Positions 1-10,925 of a DNA stretch of 64,000 nt are shown piece by piece; position 1 is the first letter of the stretch; every line of letters begins with the position of its first letter. The notes beneath the pieces are model-generated. The model ran no database searches, was not told where the DNA came from, and worked only from the letters and a program-made list of their open reading frames with translations. Both the position numbers and the translations under genes were made by a program. The DNA comes from Ahaetulla prasina (lineage: Eukaryota > Chordata > Lepidosauria > Squamata > Colubridae), in NCBI RefSeq assembly GCF_028640845.1, contig NC_080539.1:196053436-196117435 (forward strand), written 5' to 3'.

Positions 1-1054
1 AGGGTTTCCAACCATTATGACTGTCAAGAATGACCTTTCTCTAATCAAAGAAGTCAATTTGAGTGTAGAAAAAGAGATTCAAAGAAGACGAGAAGATCTT
101 CACATCAATGGATAAGAGCCTTTTCCTTCGGCTGAATTAGGGTTCTTTCTTTGTCCTGGAACTGGCAGAATCCTGTGCTGATATGAGATTGGTTGGTTAG
201 CATTTGTACGCTGACATCAGATATGAAAATCCTGTCTATGCTATATGTGAAGAGAAATATTAGAAAGGGAGCCCATTTCCACAATAGTGTTCAGACACTA
301 CAGCCACCACACTGTTGATGAGTCAGTAATGAACCAGACTTTTTTTTATTTATTATTGAGTGAAGCAATAAGATGTTATAGAATTAATATGGAAAAGGTG
401 ATGGGGAGTGAAAAGGGAAAGGAGGGACCAAGTTGTTACTCAATACCTCTTCCTAACCCCTACTGTTTACAGGACTCTTTGTATATGCAGAATAAAGAAA
501 TCAGCAGTCAGTGAAATGGAATACAAAGGGAGGGGTCAAGGCCTTGCCCAGGTGACACCAATATGCATAGCTGGGGAGTGAATTGGGAATCTTCCACAAG
601 CAAACCATGTAGCCATGGTTCTGTCCTCTCTGAGTAATACTGTGAGAGTTTTGGTTTTAGGAATTTTTTTATTTATTTAATTTTGTCACAACAGTATACA
701 TAAACATTGTCATAGTAAAAAAAGAAAAACATATCATGAAATATAAGTAAATATAAGTAAATATTATGTAATATTATATAATATTATATAATATAAGTAA
801 ATATAAGTAAAGGATATGCATAGCCATATTAATTAGATATAATAAAGAGAACAATACGACAGGAACGGTAGGCACATTTGTGCTCTTATGCACGCCCCTT
901 ATAGTCCTCTTAGGAATGGGGTGAGGTCAATGGTAGATAGTTTTTGGTTGAAGATTTTGGGATTTTTTGTAGAGACTATGGAGTCAGGTAATGAGTTCCA
1001 AGCATTAACAACTCTGTTGCAGAAGTCATATTTTCTGCAATCAAGTTTGAAGCG
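1..1054 (+). repeat. Tandem duplication, copy A (truncated by window edge)
   Basis: This stretch is nearly identical to 2670-3700; both begin AGGGTTTCCAACC and both lose similarity just after GTTTGAAGCG. Differences are a few substitutions and length changes in the ATATAAGTAA-rich tract near 740-815. Copy A runs into unrelated sequence at 1055 whereas copy B continues into the rest of a CR1-like LINE. A simple tandem duplication therefore has its unit from about 1055 to 3700, and copy A is the end of a preceding unit whose start lies left of the window. Confidence 0.9.
664..1054 (-). mobile_element. CR1-like LINE 3' end (copy A)
   Basis: Minus-strand 3' end of a CR1/Jockey-supergroup LINE. 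It has a T-rich start (the element's 3' tail), then TTGTCACAACAGTATA, and the block TGCTCTTATGCACGCCCCTT, also found at 3520-3550 and 35965-35990. It is cut at 1054 by the duplication junction rather than by normal 5' truncation. The AT-rich tract of ATATAAGTAA units near 740-815 is a tandem repeat inside its 3' UTR. Confidence 0.7.
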
Positions 1055-1160
1055 CTAAGGCTTCTGGGTGGCGCCATCTTTCTCGCTGGGTGCCAATTTA
1101 TGGCACTCCGCATTGAATACCGTAAAAGCCGGATTTAACAACTGATCGGCTGTAAAGCAC
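1055..1160 (+). other. Possible L1 5'-end fragment
   Basis: The segment has CTTCTGGGTGGCGCC and GTAAAAGCCGGA. These resemble CTTCTGGTGGCTCC and GTAAAAGCCGGC at the start of the L1-family element at 4740. It may be a 5'-UTR scrap of the same family. No TSD was found. Confidence 0.3.
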
Positions 1161-2299
1161 GCTATATCAGTAAGATTCCTTGATTTTTGTTTTGTTTTAT
1201 TGATTTATGTAGTAGGTGACCATGCACCCTTCAGCAATAATATCCCAAGGGACCATATAATAAAATGTAGCTCCCCTCAAAGAACAACAAAATCTCTTAT
1301 TGCTTAAGAATTAACTGCATTTGGGATAAACATTGTTTCAAAGTGTTAGCATCTCTCTCTCTCTCTCTCTCTCTCCCTACCTCACACACACACACACACA
1401 CGCATACACACACACACGCACAAAACACCATCTTAACAACATTCTTTAATGGTACATTTAAAATGCCATGAATTTAGAATCACCCCAACTTAGACAGTGC
1501 TAACAACACCTGAACCACGCTGCGACACCAACAGCTGTTTGAGCCTATTGCCAAATAAGCAAACATGTTAAATAATAGTAGTACAGTTCCTGGGACTCAG
1601 TACAAAATGGATCTTCAATGAATTACAATTTCTGGACTACTGATTCCAGTCCATAGCAGAACAACCTGTTATTTCCTCTTAAATGAGGAGAATTTTGGCT
1701 TGACAGCCTTGCCATTCAGACAGCTAATTGGCAGAAGGCTGGGCTGCCCACTTTATTGGCATTGACCCTTTCTTACAATTTATCGGAACAGAACAGTCTT
1801 CTCTTTAGATCTCCATATAAAAGATATATAAAGATAAAAGAAAAGACATATAAAACTTGCCCCTTAAAAGACACAACACAATGCCATATGTTTCATATTC
1901 AAGAAAGGCTATGCCTTACTGTTTGGGCAAAGTCACCTTTTGCAGCACTACAGAAAGAGGCAGGCAGGGAGGGATAGGTCAAAGGAGGCACATAGAAGTT
2001 TTGGGAAACTCCTTTTGTGGTGGTCTCTATTCCAGAAAAAGACCCTAAGAAACAGCATGGAAACAAAGTGTCAAATCAGATCCCACTCATTTGTTCAGTG
2101 GTTCTCTTGTGATTTAGAATTCAAGACTGAGAACCCTCCCCCCCAAAAAACAACAACAACAACAAACCTGTAGAAAGCTTTCACAGCATCAGGAACATGA
2201 TAGGAATTCTTAGCTCTGCTACTTTCATATACTTTTGTTCAATGGGTTCATCCATTAGACTTCAAATGAGAGATCTTCCTGGGAATCTCTCTCCTAGAA
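1161..2299. other. No gene recognised; unique DNA with a microsatellite
   Basis: Apart from the CT/CA tract and a short C7-A6 then CAA-repeat run near 2138-2165, nothing is recognised. Reading frames here are short and without known motifs. Confidence 0.5.
1352..1420. repeat. (CT)n-(CA)n compound microsatellite
   Basis: About eleven CT units, a short CCTACCT break, then CA units interrupted by CGCATA and CGCA. Confidence 0.95.
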
Positions 2300-2765
2300 G
2301 AAGAGATTCTTTCTTAAGAATGATTTTATTAAATGATTTTACAGATAATTAGAAATACACTCAGAAAAAGAAAAAAATAGTAAATATGAAAAAGAAAAAT
2401 GGAAAGGAAAAACAGAGAGAAAAGATGATAGAAAAAAAAAAAGGTAAAAGAAGAAAAAAATGATTGTAAATGGATATGGATCTGTAGTATGTGTTTGTGT
2501 GTATGTATGTGTATATGTTTGTGTGTGCAAACTTCCTCCTCATGTACACACAATCCTAATCAAACCTCCATCTCCATGATTTCATCATAATTCCCTATAA
2601 CCTATTCTTCCCAATCATCAAAATCATAAGTCACAAAATCATTTTCTTTCTTATGCAAAAAGTCCATACAGGGTTTCCAACCATTATGACTGTCAAGAAT
2701 GACCTTTCTCTAATCAAAGAAGTCAATTTGAGTGTAGAAAAAGAGATTCAAAGAAGACGAGAAGC
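2300..2765 (-). mobile_element. L1-family LINE 3' end, 5'-truncated
   Basis: Minus-strand L1-like 3' UTR. On the + strand it begins T/A-rich (GATTTTATTAAATG), passes an A-rich tract and a TG microsatellite (about 2488-2528), then AAAAAGTCCATACAGG and TCAAGAATGACC. The phrase AAAAGTCCATA(TA)CAGG recurs in the L1 copy at 34075-34900 at the same relative place, which supports the family. The part after 2670 lies inside the tandem duplication. Confidence 0.55.
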
Positions 2766-3700
2766 TCTTCACATCAATGGATAAGAGCCTTTTCCTTCGG
2801 CTGAATTAGGGTTCTTTCTTTGTCCTGGAACTGGCAGAATCCTGTGCTGATATGAGATTGGTTGGTTAGCATTTGTACGCTGACATCAGATATGAAAATC
2901 CTGTCTATGCTATATGTGAAGAGAAATATTAGAAAGGGAGCCCATTTCCACAATAGTGTTCAGACACTACAGCCACCACACTGTTGATGAGTCAGTAATG
3001 AACCAGACTTTTTTTTTTAATTATTGAGTGAAGCAATAAGATGTTATAGAATTAATATGGAAAAGGTGATGGGGAGTGAAAAGGGAAAGGAGGAACCAAG
3101 TTGTTACTCAATACCTCTTCCTAACCCCTACTGTTTACAGGACTCTTTGTATATGCAGAATAAAGAAATCAGCAGTCAGTGAAATGGAATACAAAGGGAG
3201 GGGTCAAGGCCTTGCCCAGGTGACACCAATATGCATAGCTGGGGAGTGAATTGGGAATCTTCCACAAGCAAACATGTAGCCATGGTTCTATCCTCTTTGA
3301 GTAATACTATGAGAGTTTTGGTTTTAGGAATTTTTTTTTATTTAATTTTGTCACAACAGTATACATAAACATTGTCATAGTAAAAAAAGAAAAACATATC
3401 ATGAAATATAAGTAAATATTATATAATATTATATAATATAAGTAAATATAAGTAAAGGATATGCATAGCCATATTAATTAGATATAATAAAGAGAACAAT
3501 AGGACAGGAACGGTAGGCACATTTGTGCTCTTATGCACGCCCCTTATAGTCCTCTTAGGAATGGAGTGAGGTCAATAGTAGACAGTTTTTGGTTGAAGAT
3601 TTTGGGATTTTTTGGTAGAGACTATGGAGTCAGGTAATGAGTTCCAAGCATTAACAACTCTGTTGCAGAAGTCATATTTTCTGCAATCAAGTTTGAAGCG
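2670..3700 (+). repeat. Tandem duplication, copy B
   Basis: Second copy of 1-1054. It includes the end of an L1 3' UTR, about 550 bp of unassigned sequence and a CR1-like 3' end. It is continuous on both sides with its parent elements, so it looks like the complete arrangement. Confidence 0.9.
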
Positions 3701-3795
3701 GTTGACATTAAGCTTGAATCTATTTTTTGCTCTTGTAATATTGCGATTGAAGCTGAAGTAGTCATTTACAGGAAGGATATTGCAATAGATGATTT
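3338..3795 (-). mobile_element. CR1-like LINE 3' end with ORF2 C-terminus
   Basis: Minus-strand LINE fragment. The frame at 3572-3817 carries the last residues of a CR1-like ORF2, with N-R-F-K-L, R-K-Y-D-F and V-V-N-A-W-N-S-L-P, a usual ending for this clade. It matches the larger copy at 35806-37860. The 5' end is lost near 3795, where a short ATGAAATTC repeat begins, so it is a dead 5'-truncated copy. Confidence 0.75.
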
Positions 3796-3849
3796 TCATG
3801 AAATTCATGAAATTCATGAATTTCAGTTCATGCTACTGATTTCACTGTT

Positions 3850-4720
3850 CCTGTGCTATTTTTCTGGGGGGGGAAATTTCCCGGGAATCAATAATGCTAT
3901 GAATTATATATTGCAAGCATTTACCTGGTTATGGATTGTCTAGTTTGGCAGCCAACTCAAACTTAAATAGGAAAGACAGCAACATGCAAACCAGCTGGCA
4001 ACTTTGTTAATAGGCTATAACTTTGTTTCATTGATTGGAAGGCCTAAGTCTCTTGTCTTCAGGAGTCTACATTGCTGCTGTTGGAAAACAATCAACTTTG
4101 GCTCAGTTGCACTTAAAATAAGTTTGAGAATGAAAAGCCAAATTTTAATCCCAACATACACTTTTGTCTTGATTTGTTTTATATTTAAAACAATTATTGC
4201 ATTACTTTAAAAAAAAACCCACCAATGTGTTATGGTGCAGTGATCCAGGATTAACGATCTGCTTGAAGTGTCACTAAAAGATTTCTTAATGACAGTGTTC
4301 ACATAATAGGAGCACGGGCACTGGGAAGTTGCTTTCAAGCTGTTTATTGTTTACCAGTAATATTGTTTATTAGAAAGAAAAATTCATTAGATGCTATTTG
4401 ATGAGAACGTCAAGCTGTCCTGAAATCTCTGTTCCATGCAGATTTAGTTATTACAGCTAACTGATATCATCCATATTGATGCTGCAGCCTCTCGCCACGT
4501 ATTCCAGAGTATCTTTCTGGAAATCTTGATTGTCTTGAACACCTGATTTTATATATGTTGGAATCCACCAGCTCACCCTAGCACCCTAAGATTTCTTCTG
4601 AGAAAATGGATTTAATAGGTTCCTATGCAATGATTGGAAAAGGCATATACATTATCTTTTATAATCATGTCTAGCCAAAATTAAAGCCTACCTGAGCAAT
4701 AGGATGCAAATGAGACAGTT
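3850..4720. other. No feature recognised
   Basis: Unique-looking AT-rich DNA with short frames only. A G8 run lies at about 3866-3873. Confidence 0.5.
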
Positions 4721-5271
4721 TAAGAGTAATGTAGAGGGAGACTTCTGGTGGCTCCGCTCTCTCCGAAGGATGCCCTAAGGGCGCCCGCGCTGGGATTCTG
4801 TAAAAGCCGGCGAAAACAGTGGCTGAAAGTACCTTCCCCGGTAAGGGGAAGGGAAAGAGCAAGAAGAAGGAAAGGTAAAGCTCTCTCTAGAGGCCCCGTT
4901 TGGGGAACTCGAAAGGGAAAGTTCCCTGGAAATCCTTCTGCACAGCTCCAGCCCCAGTGTGTCTCTGCTTCTGCAGACAGAGAAGAGAGCGACCATTTCT
5001 GCTTCAAGTGATTGTTATGGATATTTATAAGCAGACGGAATAAACACAGGAGATCAGTCACTTAAATTGCAAGTATTAAATCTGACTTCTATTTTAAAAA
5101 AAAATTTTTTTTCTCTCATCTACAATCAACACAATGAAATAAAATGGCGTTTACTTGTTGAGAAAGTGAAACTGAATGGAGATTTTATCTTATTGTACTG
5201 GACTGTGGATTGTTGGATTATTTTAGTTTGTTTAAGTATTTTATAAGGGGATTTTCAGCAAGAACTTTGCC

Positions 5272-5628
5272 ATGAAGTTTTTTTCAGAAGAATGGATTCG
5301 TGATTTTATACAGGATTATACAGAAAGAATGTATTTAATTACTCAAAAATACGAATTGGAAAAAAATGGAGGCGTTTTGGATGAGAGTTTGGAGGAAATT
5401 AACCAATGTAATCAGGACTTGGAATATGGAATGGAGGAGATAACAAAAGTGGATAAATATGAAGATAGGATCCTGAATAAACAAGTTGATGTAAAGAAGC
5501 CTTTTTTAAAAAGTTTGGATGAAATGCCTGAATTTGTGCTACAGGAGGCTGTCTCCCGAAATGGAAAAATTCACAGGGTTAATGCTTTCCAAGAGTTCTC
5601 TTTTCGGATTGAGGAATATCGGCAGTAA
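5272..5628 (+). pseudogene. ORF1-like frame of the half-L1 element
   Basis: A 118-codon frame beginning M-K-F-F-S-E-E-W-I. The product is highly charged, rich in Glu and Lys, as in the N-terminal part of squamate L1 ORF1-type proteins. No RRM or CTD-like motif of L1 ORF1p could be recognised. A second frame (5519-5779) overlaps it and continues in a similar charged style (K-E-R-Q-R-L-M-H-Q-K-M-A-R), which suggests a frameshift near 5600. The assignment rests mainly on its position between an L1-like 5' UTR and 3' end. Confidence 0.45.
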
Positions 5629-6296
5629 CTCGTGGATTCTTGGACATAAGGAACTATTAGGAAATATTGTGACTGACTTTTCAAAAGGAGTAATGAAGGA
5701 AAGACAGAGACTAATGCATCAAAAAATGGCAAGAGACAAAAGTATCATCCTTGAAAGAATTTTTTTTTTGAAATATTAACAGAAAAGATATTAGCGTTCC
5801 TGAAAGACAATACGTGAGGAAGATCTGGAAGAAATGGGTTGATTATATGTTTTATAACTATCATAAAAGACTAGATATTTGGATTTATACTGGATTTTGA
5901 CGAGGAAGGACTAAAGTTGAATAGATATTGTAATTTCCCTGTATTGAAATTTTATAATCTGTTGTATTGAATTTTAAATAGAATATTCTCGAAAGATCTT
6001 ATGTAAGAAAGACTTGGGGGGAAAATTATATGGTTATAGAAGCTATAAGGGAGATATTCTCTGAATTGGATTGGATTTTTATGCTTTAGCTGGTTTTAAA
6101 TACTTTAGGATTAATTTGTTCTATTGATCTATATATTTTATTACTGTTTATTGTTAATTTTTGAAGGATTTTGGTTATGTAAGGAGGAAGTCAGAGCTAG
6201 AGAGGGAAAATTGGTATAATAGTTTTGGGGAAAAATTTTTTTTTTAGCATATGTTTGTTTTATTTTTAACTATACCTTGTGCTTGTTCCGGGAAGT

Positions 6297-6350
6297 CAAG
6301 GGGGGAGGGGGTTTGTGAAGGGAGAGGGGTTGGGGGGAAAGGGGGAAAAA
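6297..6350 (+). other. G-rich tract able to form a G-quadruplex
   Basis: Within about 54 bases there are six or more G runs of 3-6 (GGGGGG, GGGGG, GGG, GGGG, GGGGGG, GGGGG) with short loops, in the 3' UTR of the half-L1. G-quadruplex-prone 3' UTRs are a known property of L1 families. Confidence 0.6.
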
Positions 6351-6399
6351 AATTTTGTAAAACTTTTTGAATAAAAAAAAAAAGAGTAATGTAGAGGGA

Positions 6400-7139
6400 A
6401 ATCGCTGTCATTAATTACGTTAGGTGATTGGACTTGAGAGACTCCCAGCTGAACGCAATAGATATTACAGGCCCGTCTGAAAAGTGGGGGGGGATGTTTT
6501 CATCCTCTATTAATGTGTGTGCAGCTGGATCACACAACTATTGGCGCTGTTACTTCTTCTGATCATGGCTTGGTTTGCTTGAATTTGGTCCACTAGGATC
6601 TCAGAGTGAGATACCTTTATGCTGCCTCATTGGATTATGAAGATAAAAGTGTATAAGGACCAAAGTCTACAGTTCATCTCACACTCCATGTACAATTGCA
6701 CTTGCTGTGGTACACCGCTATTACACAAAATCCCAAACCTTCTGTATAAATACTGATGGACTCTAAGCTACTAGTGACTGATCAGAAAAGAAATCTTAGG
6801 GCTGAATTCATCATGACACTGCTGGGAAAAGGCTAACTTCATGTTAGGGTTATTAAGAAGGAATTTCAACTAACATTGCTGGTGTCATAACACCTTTATG
6901 CAAAGCTGCAACATTTGAAATAGAGTCTGCACAATTAATCACTGGATCTTAAAATAATAAAAAAATATTGCTACTCTTGAAAAAGGTAATTTAGATGACC
7001 AAATGGTGGAACAACTCTTACATTACCAAATACAATTTATATAAATGTCAACCTCAAGGCTTGCCCTCACAATCAAATGTATCCTAATAATGTTTTGTAT
7101 ACAATTTGTCCTCGTGATATTGCCCAGCCCATGGAGTTA
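6400..7139. other. No feature recognised
   Basis: Unique-looking AT-rich sequence following the right TSD of the half-L1. A G8 run lies near 6486-6493. Confidence 0.5.
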
Positions 7140-8060
7140 ACAGTTAAGTGAATCTGGGTGAGTGTCGGTGAAATGTCATGGGGCCCTTGATGCTATATTT
7201 TTTCCTAATGTACCATCTGAAATATGGCTGCAAGGCAATGCACTGAAGTGGTAAGAGAGGAGAAATAATGAAATAGACCAGAATGCAGCTAATTCACTTC
7301 TCAGCTTTTTTAACTGGCATTCTAGGCATTTTTTCAGTAACTTCATCTCCTGCAAACTCTCAATAAGCCAAGGAACAATCCAGGATTGGCCACAGAGGTC
7401 CCTTGCGGCTGAGTTTTCAAAGGTCTGGGTCATTTCACAATGCCAACAACAAACCAGGCCCTCCACAGATTCACCTACTTGGTTGTCAGTAAACTCTACC
7501 AACTGCCATATGGAAGCCATACCGTGAATAAACTGTTCAAATAAGATAGATGCTGGGTGGCAGTCAATTCCATTTGGATTATGAAGAGAGTCAACTTGGA
7601 AAATTATTTGTGGTAATAGCCCCTACATCCAAACCACATACCAACTCTTCTGAAGCAAAGGAAAAGTTTAAAGTGTGTCTGCCTACATCTATTGGGCCTG
7701 GGATCCTCCAAGGCAAGTCTGTGGTTTCCATGATCTTTCTGGCTGATTCAACCCATCATCCATGACTTGAAGATTGAAGTCCTCCAACACCAAACGTTTG
7801 AGTGTTTTTACCACCAGTCCAGCAATTAGGTCCAGAAGTCTATGGAGGAATCCTGCTGGGAGCAGAGCAGCTACCATACCAACAGGCTCCCTACCTTATG
7901 TCTCCAGCACAACTTAGCATACCCTCATACCCTATCATTTGCAGGAGCACAAACCACAATCACCCAGATGTTCTGCCAACATCACTCCCACAGCATTCTA
8001 GAATTTTTCTCTGATTATAGAATTAATGATACAGTCACAGGCTGAGATCCAGCTCCAATT
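7140..8060 (-). mobile_element. LINE ORF2 endonuclease-region fragment (L2/CR1 type), degraded
   Basis: On the minus strand, the frame at 7689-7877 has L-L-D-L-I-A-G-L-V-V-K-T followed by L-V-L-E-D-F-N-L-Q-V, a decayed form of the G-D-F-N motif of apurinic-like LINE endonucleases. Downstream the frame at 7176-7520 has W-I-V-P-W-L-I-E-S-L-Q-E-M-K, which resembles the linker after the endonuclease. Stops and frameshifts separate these pieces. Neither the reverse transcriptase nor the 3' end is present here, so this is an internal fragment. Confidence 0.55.
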
Positions 8061-8145
8061 AGCTACCTTAGGTTGCTATGAGCATGGCCTGTACCCTCTG
8101 GCCTCTGCATTCTATAGCCATTCTGGCTTTGGTTGAAGGATGGAC

Positions 8146-8393
8146 CAGGTTTTGACAGGTTCTGGAGAACTGGTAGCGGAAATTTTGAGTAGTTAGGAGA
8201 ACTGGAAGATACTACCTCTGGCTGGCCCCAGAGTAGGATGGGAATGGAGATTTTGCAATACCCTTCACCCAGGAGTGGGGAAAGAATGGGGATTTTGCAG
8301 TATCCTTCCCCTGCCACGCCTACCAAGCCACACCACGCCCACCAAACCACGCCCACAGAACCAGTAGGTAAAAAAATTTGAATTCCACCACTG
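8146..8393 (-). mobile_element. Non-autonomous hAT element, TSD GGATGGAC
   Basis: Flanked by perfect 8-bp direct repeats GGATGGAC at 8138-8145 and 8394-8401, the hAT signature. The right end is AATTCCACCACTG; the left begins CAGGTTTTGACAGGTTC, a decayed terminal repeat. The core (GGTTCTGGAGAACTGGTAG, CACGCCCACC repeats) matches 8674-8938 in the opposite orientation. No transposase is encoded. Confidence 0.85.
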
Positions 8394-8673
8394 GGATGGA
8401 CTGTACATCTACTTTTGCCTATGTAACACTTAAACTTTGCTTTCCAAAGAAAGCACTTGTGCAGTCTTACAGGGACTTTTTATATACACAGATTTAGTGC
8501 TTATTTGAAACAATACTAGACCTATTTTTTAAACATAAGTTTAACACAGGTAGGGCATTTTCTCTCACTTCAATTGAGCCTTCCTCCAAGTCCAGTTGTT
8601 GCATCCCAACAACTGGACTACTGCTAGATGTATTCAGGAATAGCCCAACTGGTCAGACATAGAACATCTTCAT

Positions 8674-8938
8674 CAGTGGTGGGATTCAACATTTTTTACT
8701 ACCGGTTCTGTGGGTGTGGCTTGGTGGGCGTGGCAGGGGAAGGATACTGTAAAATCTCCATTCCCTCCCCACTCCAGGGGAAGGTTACTGCAAAATCCCC
8801 ATTTCCTCCTGATCAGGAGGCAGAGAATAGATGGGGACAGGGCCAGTCAGAGGTGGTATTTACCGGTTCTCCAAACTATTCAAAATTTCCACTACCGGTT
8901 CTCCAGAACTGGTCAGAACCTGCTGAATACCACCTCTG
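8674..8938 (+). mobile_element. Non-autonomous hAT element, TSD ATCTTCAT
   Basis: Starts CAGTGGTGGGATTCAAC and ends TGCTGAATACCACCTCTG, imperfect terminal inverted repeats. Perfect 8-bp TSD ATCTTCAT lies at 8666-8673 and 8939-8946. The core has repeated ACCGGTTCT and GGGTGTGGCTTGGTGGGC. At 265 bp it cannot encode a transposase. It is a family reference for the other ACCGGTT-type copies in this window. Confidence 0.92.
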
Positions 8939-8946
8939 ATCTTCAT

Positions 8947-9649
8947 GATTTGTGGGTAATCTTGGCATTCCTCTAGTTCTGTTCCACTCTGTTTTAAGAA
9001 GACTGATTGGTGTTTGCTTCTCCTAAGAGCAAATGAAGGAGGGGAAAGGAAACCAGAGAATTATTTTTCCCTGAATCTGTCCTGCATCACTTATTGGCCT
9101 TATTATTGAATCAAAATAGGGATTAGCTATCGGGGAGAAAATTTAATGCTGGCACATTTTTCTGCCAGCTCAGGAACTTGCAGATAGCACTTTAATGCAG
9201 CCATCTTGTTGTGCTCAGATACAACTATAGAAGCTATGTGGCACTAAACATAACAAATTATATTATACTTCTATACTTTGTAGCAAACATATTTCACCAA
9301 TTTTCAGTAAAAAAAAAAAGAATAATTGGTATGGCAATATTTTCTTTTCCTACTCCATATGTGCCTTCTATATCTGATATCTATATACCACTACTGGTAC
9401 CATAGAAAGTATGTCTTTAATTTTATTTAAATACAAAATATATTAATTTAATAAATAATTAACACATCTAATACTGCCTCTCCCTCTCATTTTCCTCACA
9501 GCAACCCTGTAAGATGGTTTGAGCTGGCAAATAGTAACCGGCCCTGGCCCAAAATCAACCAAATGATTTGTTATAACAACATATGACAACCAGTTATAAA
9601 GTATTTACTATTATAGGGGGTGACATGAAAGCAGCCCAAATTTTTTTAG
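8947..9649. other. No feature recognised
   Basis: Unique AT-rich DNA; an A-rich run near 9309-9320 and an AT-rich stretch around 9418-9465. Confidence 0.5.
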
Positions 9650-9890
9650 GCTGCCACAAAGAAGAGAGGGTCAACCTGAAGACAGAACAAGAAGCAACGG
9701 ATGGAAACTAATCAAGGAGAAAACCTACTTAGGAGAAATTTGGTGATAGTGAGGACAATGAATCGGTGGAACAACTTGTCTTCAGAAGTAGTGGGTGCTC
9801 CATCACTGGAGGTTTTTAAGAAGAGGCTGGACAGCCATTTGTCTGGAATGGTATGGGGTTTCCTGCTTGAGCAGGGAGTTGGACTAGAAG

Positions 9891-10925
9891 TGTTTGACTA
9901 GCTGTTGAAGTGCTGTCCCGTTGCCTGGAAGCCGTACGGGTCTGGATGGGGAGAAACAAACTCAGATTCAATCCATCCAAGACGGAGTGGCTGTGGATGC
10001 CGGCACCCCGGTACAGTCAGCTGCAACCGCGGCTGTCTGTTGGGGGCGAGTCACTGGCCCCAACAGAGAGGGTACGCAACTTGGGCGTTCTCCTGGATGG
10101 ACGGCTGTCGTTTGAAGATCACCTGGCGGCCGTCTCCAGGAGAGCCTTTTACCAGGTTCGCCTGGTTCGCCAGTTGCGCCCCTTTCTGGACCGGGATGCC
10201 TTATGCACGGTCACTCATGCTCTCGTCACTTCTTGTCTGGATTATTGCAATGCTCTCTACATGGGGCTACCCCTGAAGTGCACTCGGAGACTCCAGTTAG
10301 TCCAGAATGCAGCTGCGCGGGTGATTGAGGGAGCTCCACGTTGCTCCCAGGTAACACCACTCCTGCGCAGTCTGCACTGGCTACCTGTGGTCTTTTGGGT
10401 GTGCTTCAAGGTTCTGGTTACCACCTTTAAAGCGCTCCATGGCTTAGGGCCCGGGTACTTACGGGACCGCCTGCTGTTACCTTATGCCTCCCACCGACCC
10501 GTACGCTCCCACAGAGAGGGTCTTCTCAGGGTGCCGTCCGCCAAGCAATGTTGGCTGGCGGCCCCCAGGAGAAGGGCCTTCTCTGTTGGAGCACCTACCC
10601 TCTGGAACGAACTTCCCCCCGGTTTGCGCCAACTATCTGACCTTTGGACCTTTCGCCGGGAATTAAAAACTTATTTATTTATCCAAGCGGGACTGGCCTG
10701 ATTTTTTAGATTTTTAAATTTTTCAAATTTTTAATTTTGAATAATTTTATATGGGGTATTTTAGGCTGGGTCAATTTGACGGTTTTAATTTGGCCATTAT
10801 TGAATATGTATTTTAATTTGATATTTTAATTTTGTATATTTAACTGTTTTAACTTTGGCTCCCTGAGTCCTTCGGGAGAAGGGTGGTATAAAAATTTAAA
10901 TAAATAAATAAATAAATAAATAGAA
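9891..10925 (+). mobile_element. L2 LINE, 5'-truncated, inserted in the CR1 copy
   Basis: Contains the C-terminal third of L2 ORF2 and the L2 3' UTR (CTTCGGGAGAAGGGTGGTATAA), ending in an (AAAT)n tail. The 5' end is truncated inside the reverse transcriptase just after the catalytic region. The CR1 host sequence GACTAGAAG is repeated on both sides. A minus-strand copy of the same 3' end lies at 36157-36659. Confidence 0.9.
9910..10701 (+). pseudogene. L2 ORF2 C-terminal part (reverse transcriptase thumb and tail)
   Basis: A 263-codon open frame through to the natural C-terminus. Family motifs: C-L-E-A-V-R-V-W-M and N-P-S-K-T-E near the start, N-L-G-V-L-L-D in the middle, then C-L-D-Y-C-N-A-L-Y and L-Q-L-V-Q-N-A-A-A-R, and W-N-E-L-P-P-G-L-R at the end. 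The catalytic Y/F-x-D-D and the endonuclease are missing, so it cannot transpose. The absence of stops suggests a fairly recent copy. Confidence 0.85.

Larger units (their letters stand above)
4740..6381 (+). mobile_element. Short L1-family element (half-L1-like) with 18-bp TSD
   Basis: The element is flanked by AAGAGTAATGTAGAGGGA at 4722-4739 and again at 6382-6399, a perfect 18-bp TSD typical of L1-type target-primed integration. It starts with a GC-rich 5'-UTR-like segment (GACTTCTGGTGGCTCC, GTAAAAGCCGG). It then has an ORF1-like frame (5272-5628), an AT-rich body, a G-rich polypurine stretch (6297-6350), and ends AACTTTTTGAATAAA plus an A run. It is only about 1.64 kb and has no endonuclease or reverse transcriptase frame. 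Because both ends are present it is not an ordinary 5' truncation. It is either an internally deleted L1 or a non-autonomous ORF1-only family analogous to mammalian HAL1, mobilised in trans by an autonomous L1. Confidence 0.8.

Noticed and set aside
5272..5779. Host coiled-coil gene
   Set aside because: The frames lie between an L1-like 5' UTR and an L1-like 3' end with a shared 18-bp TSD, so they belong to the retroelement.
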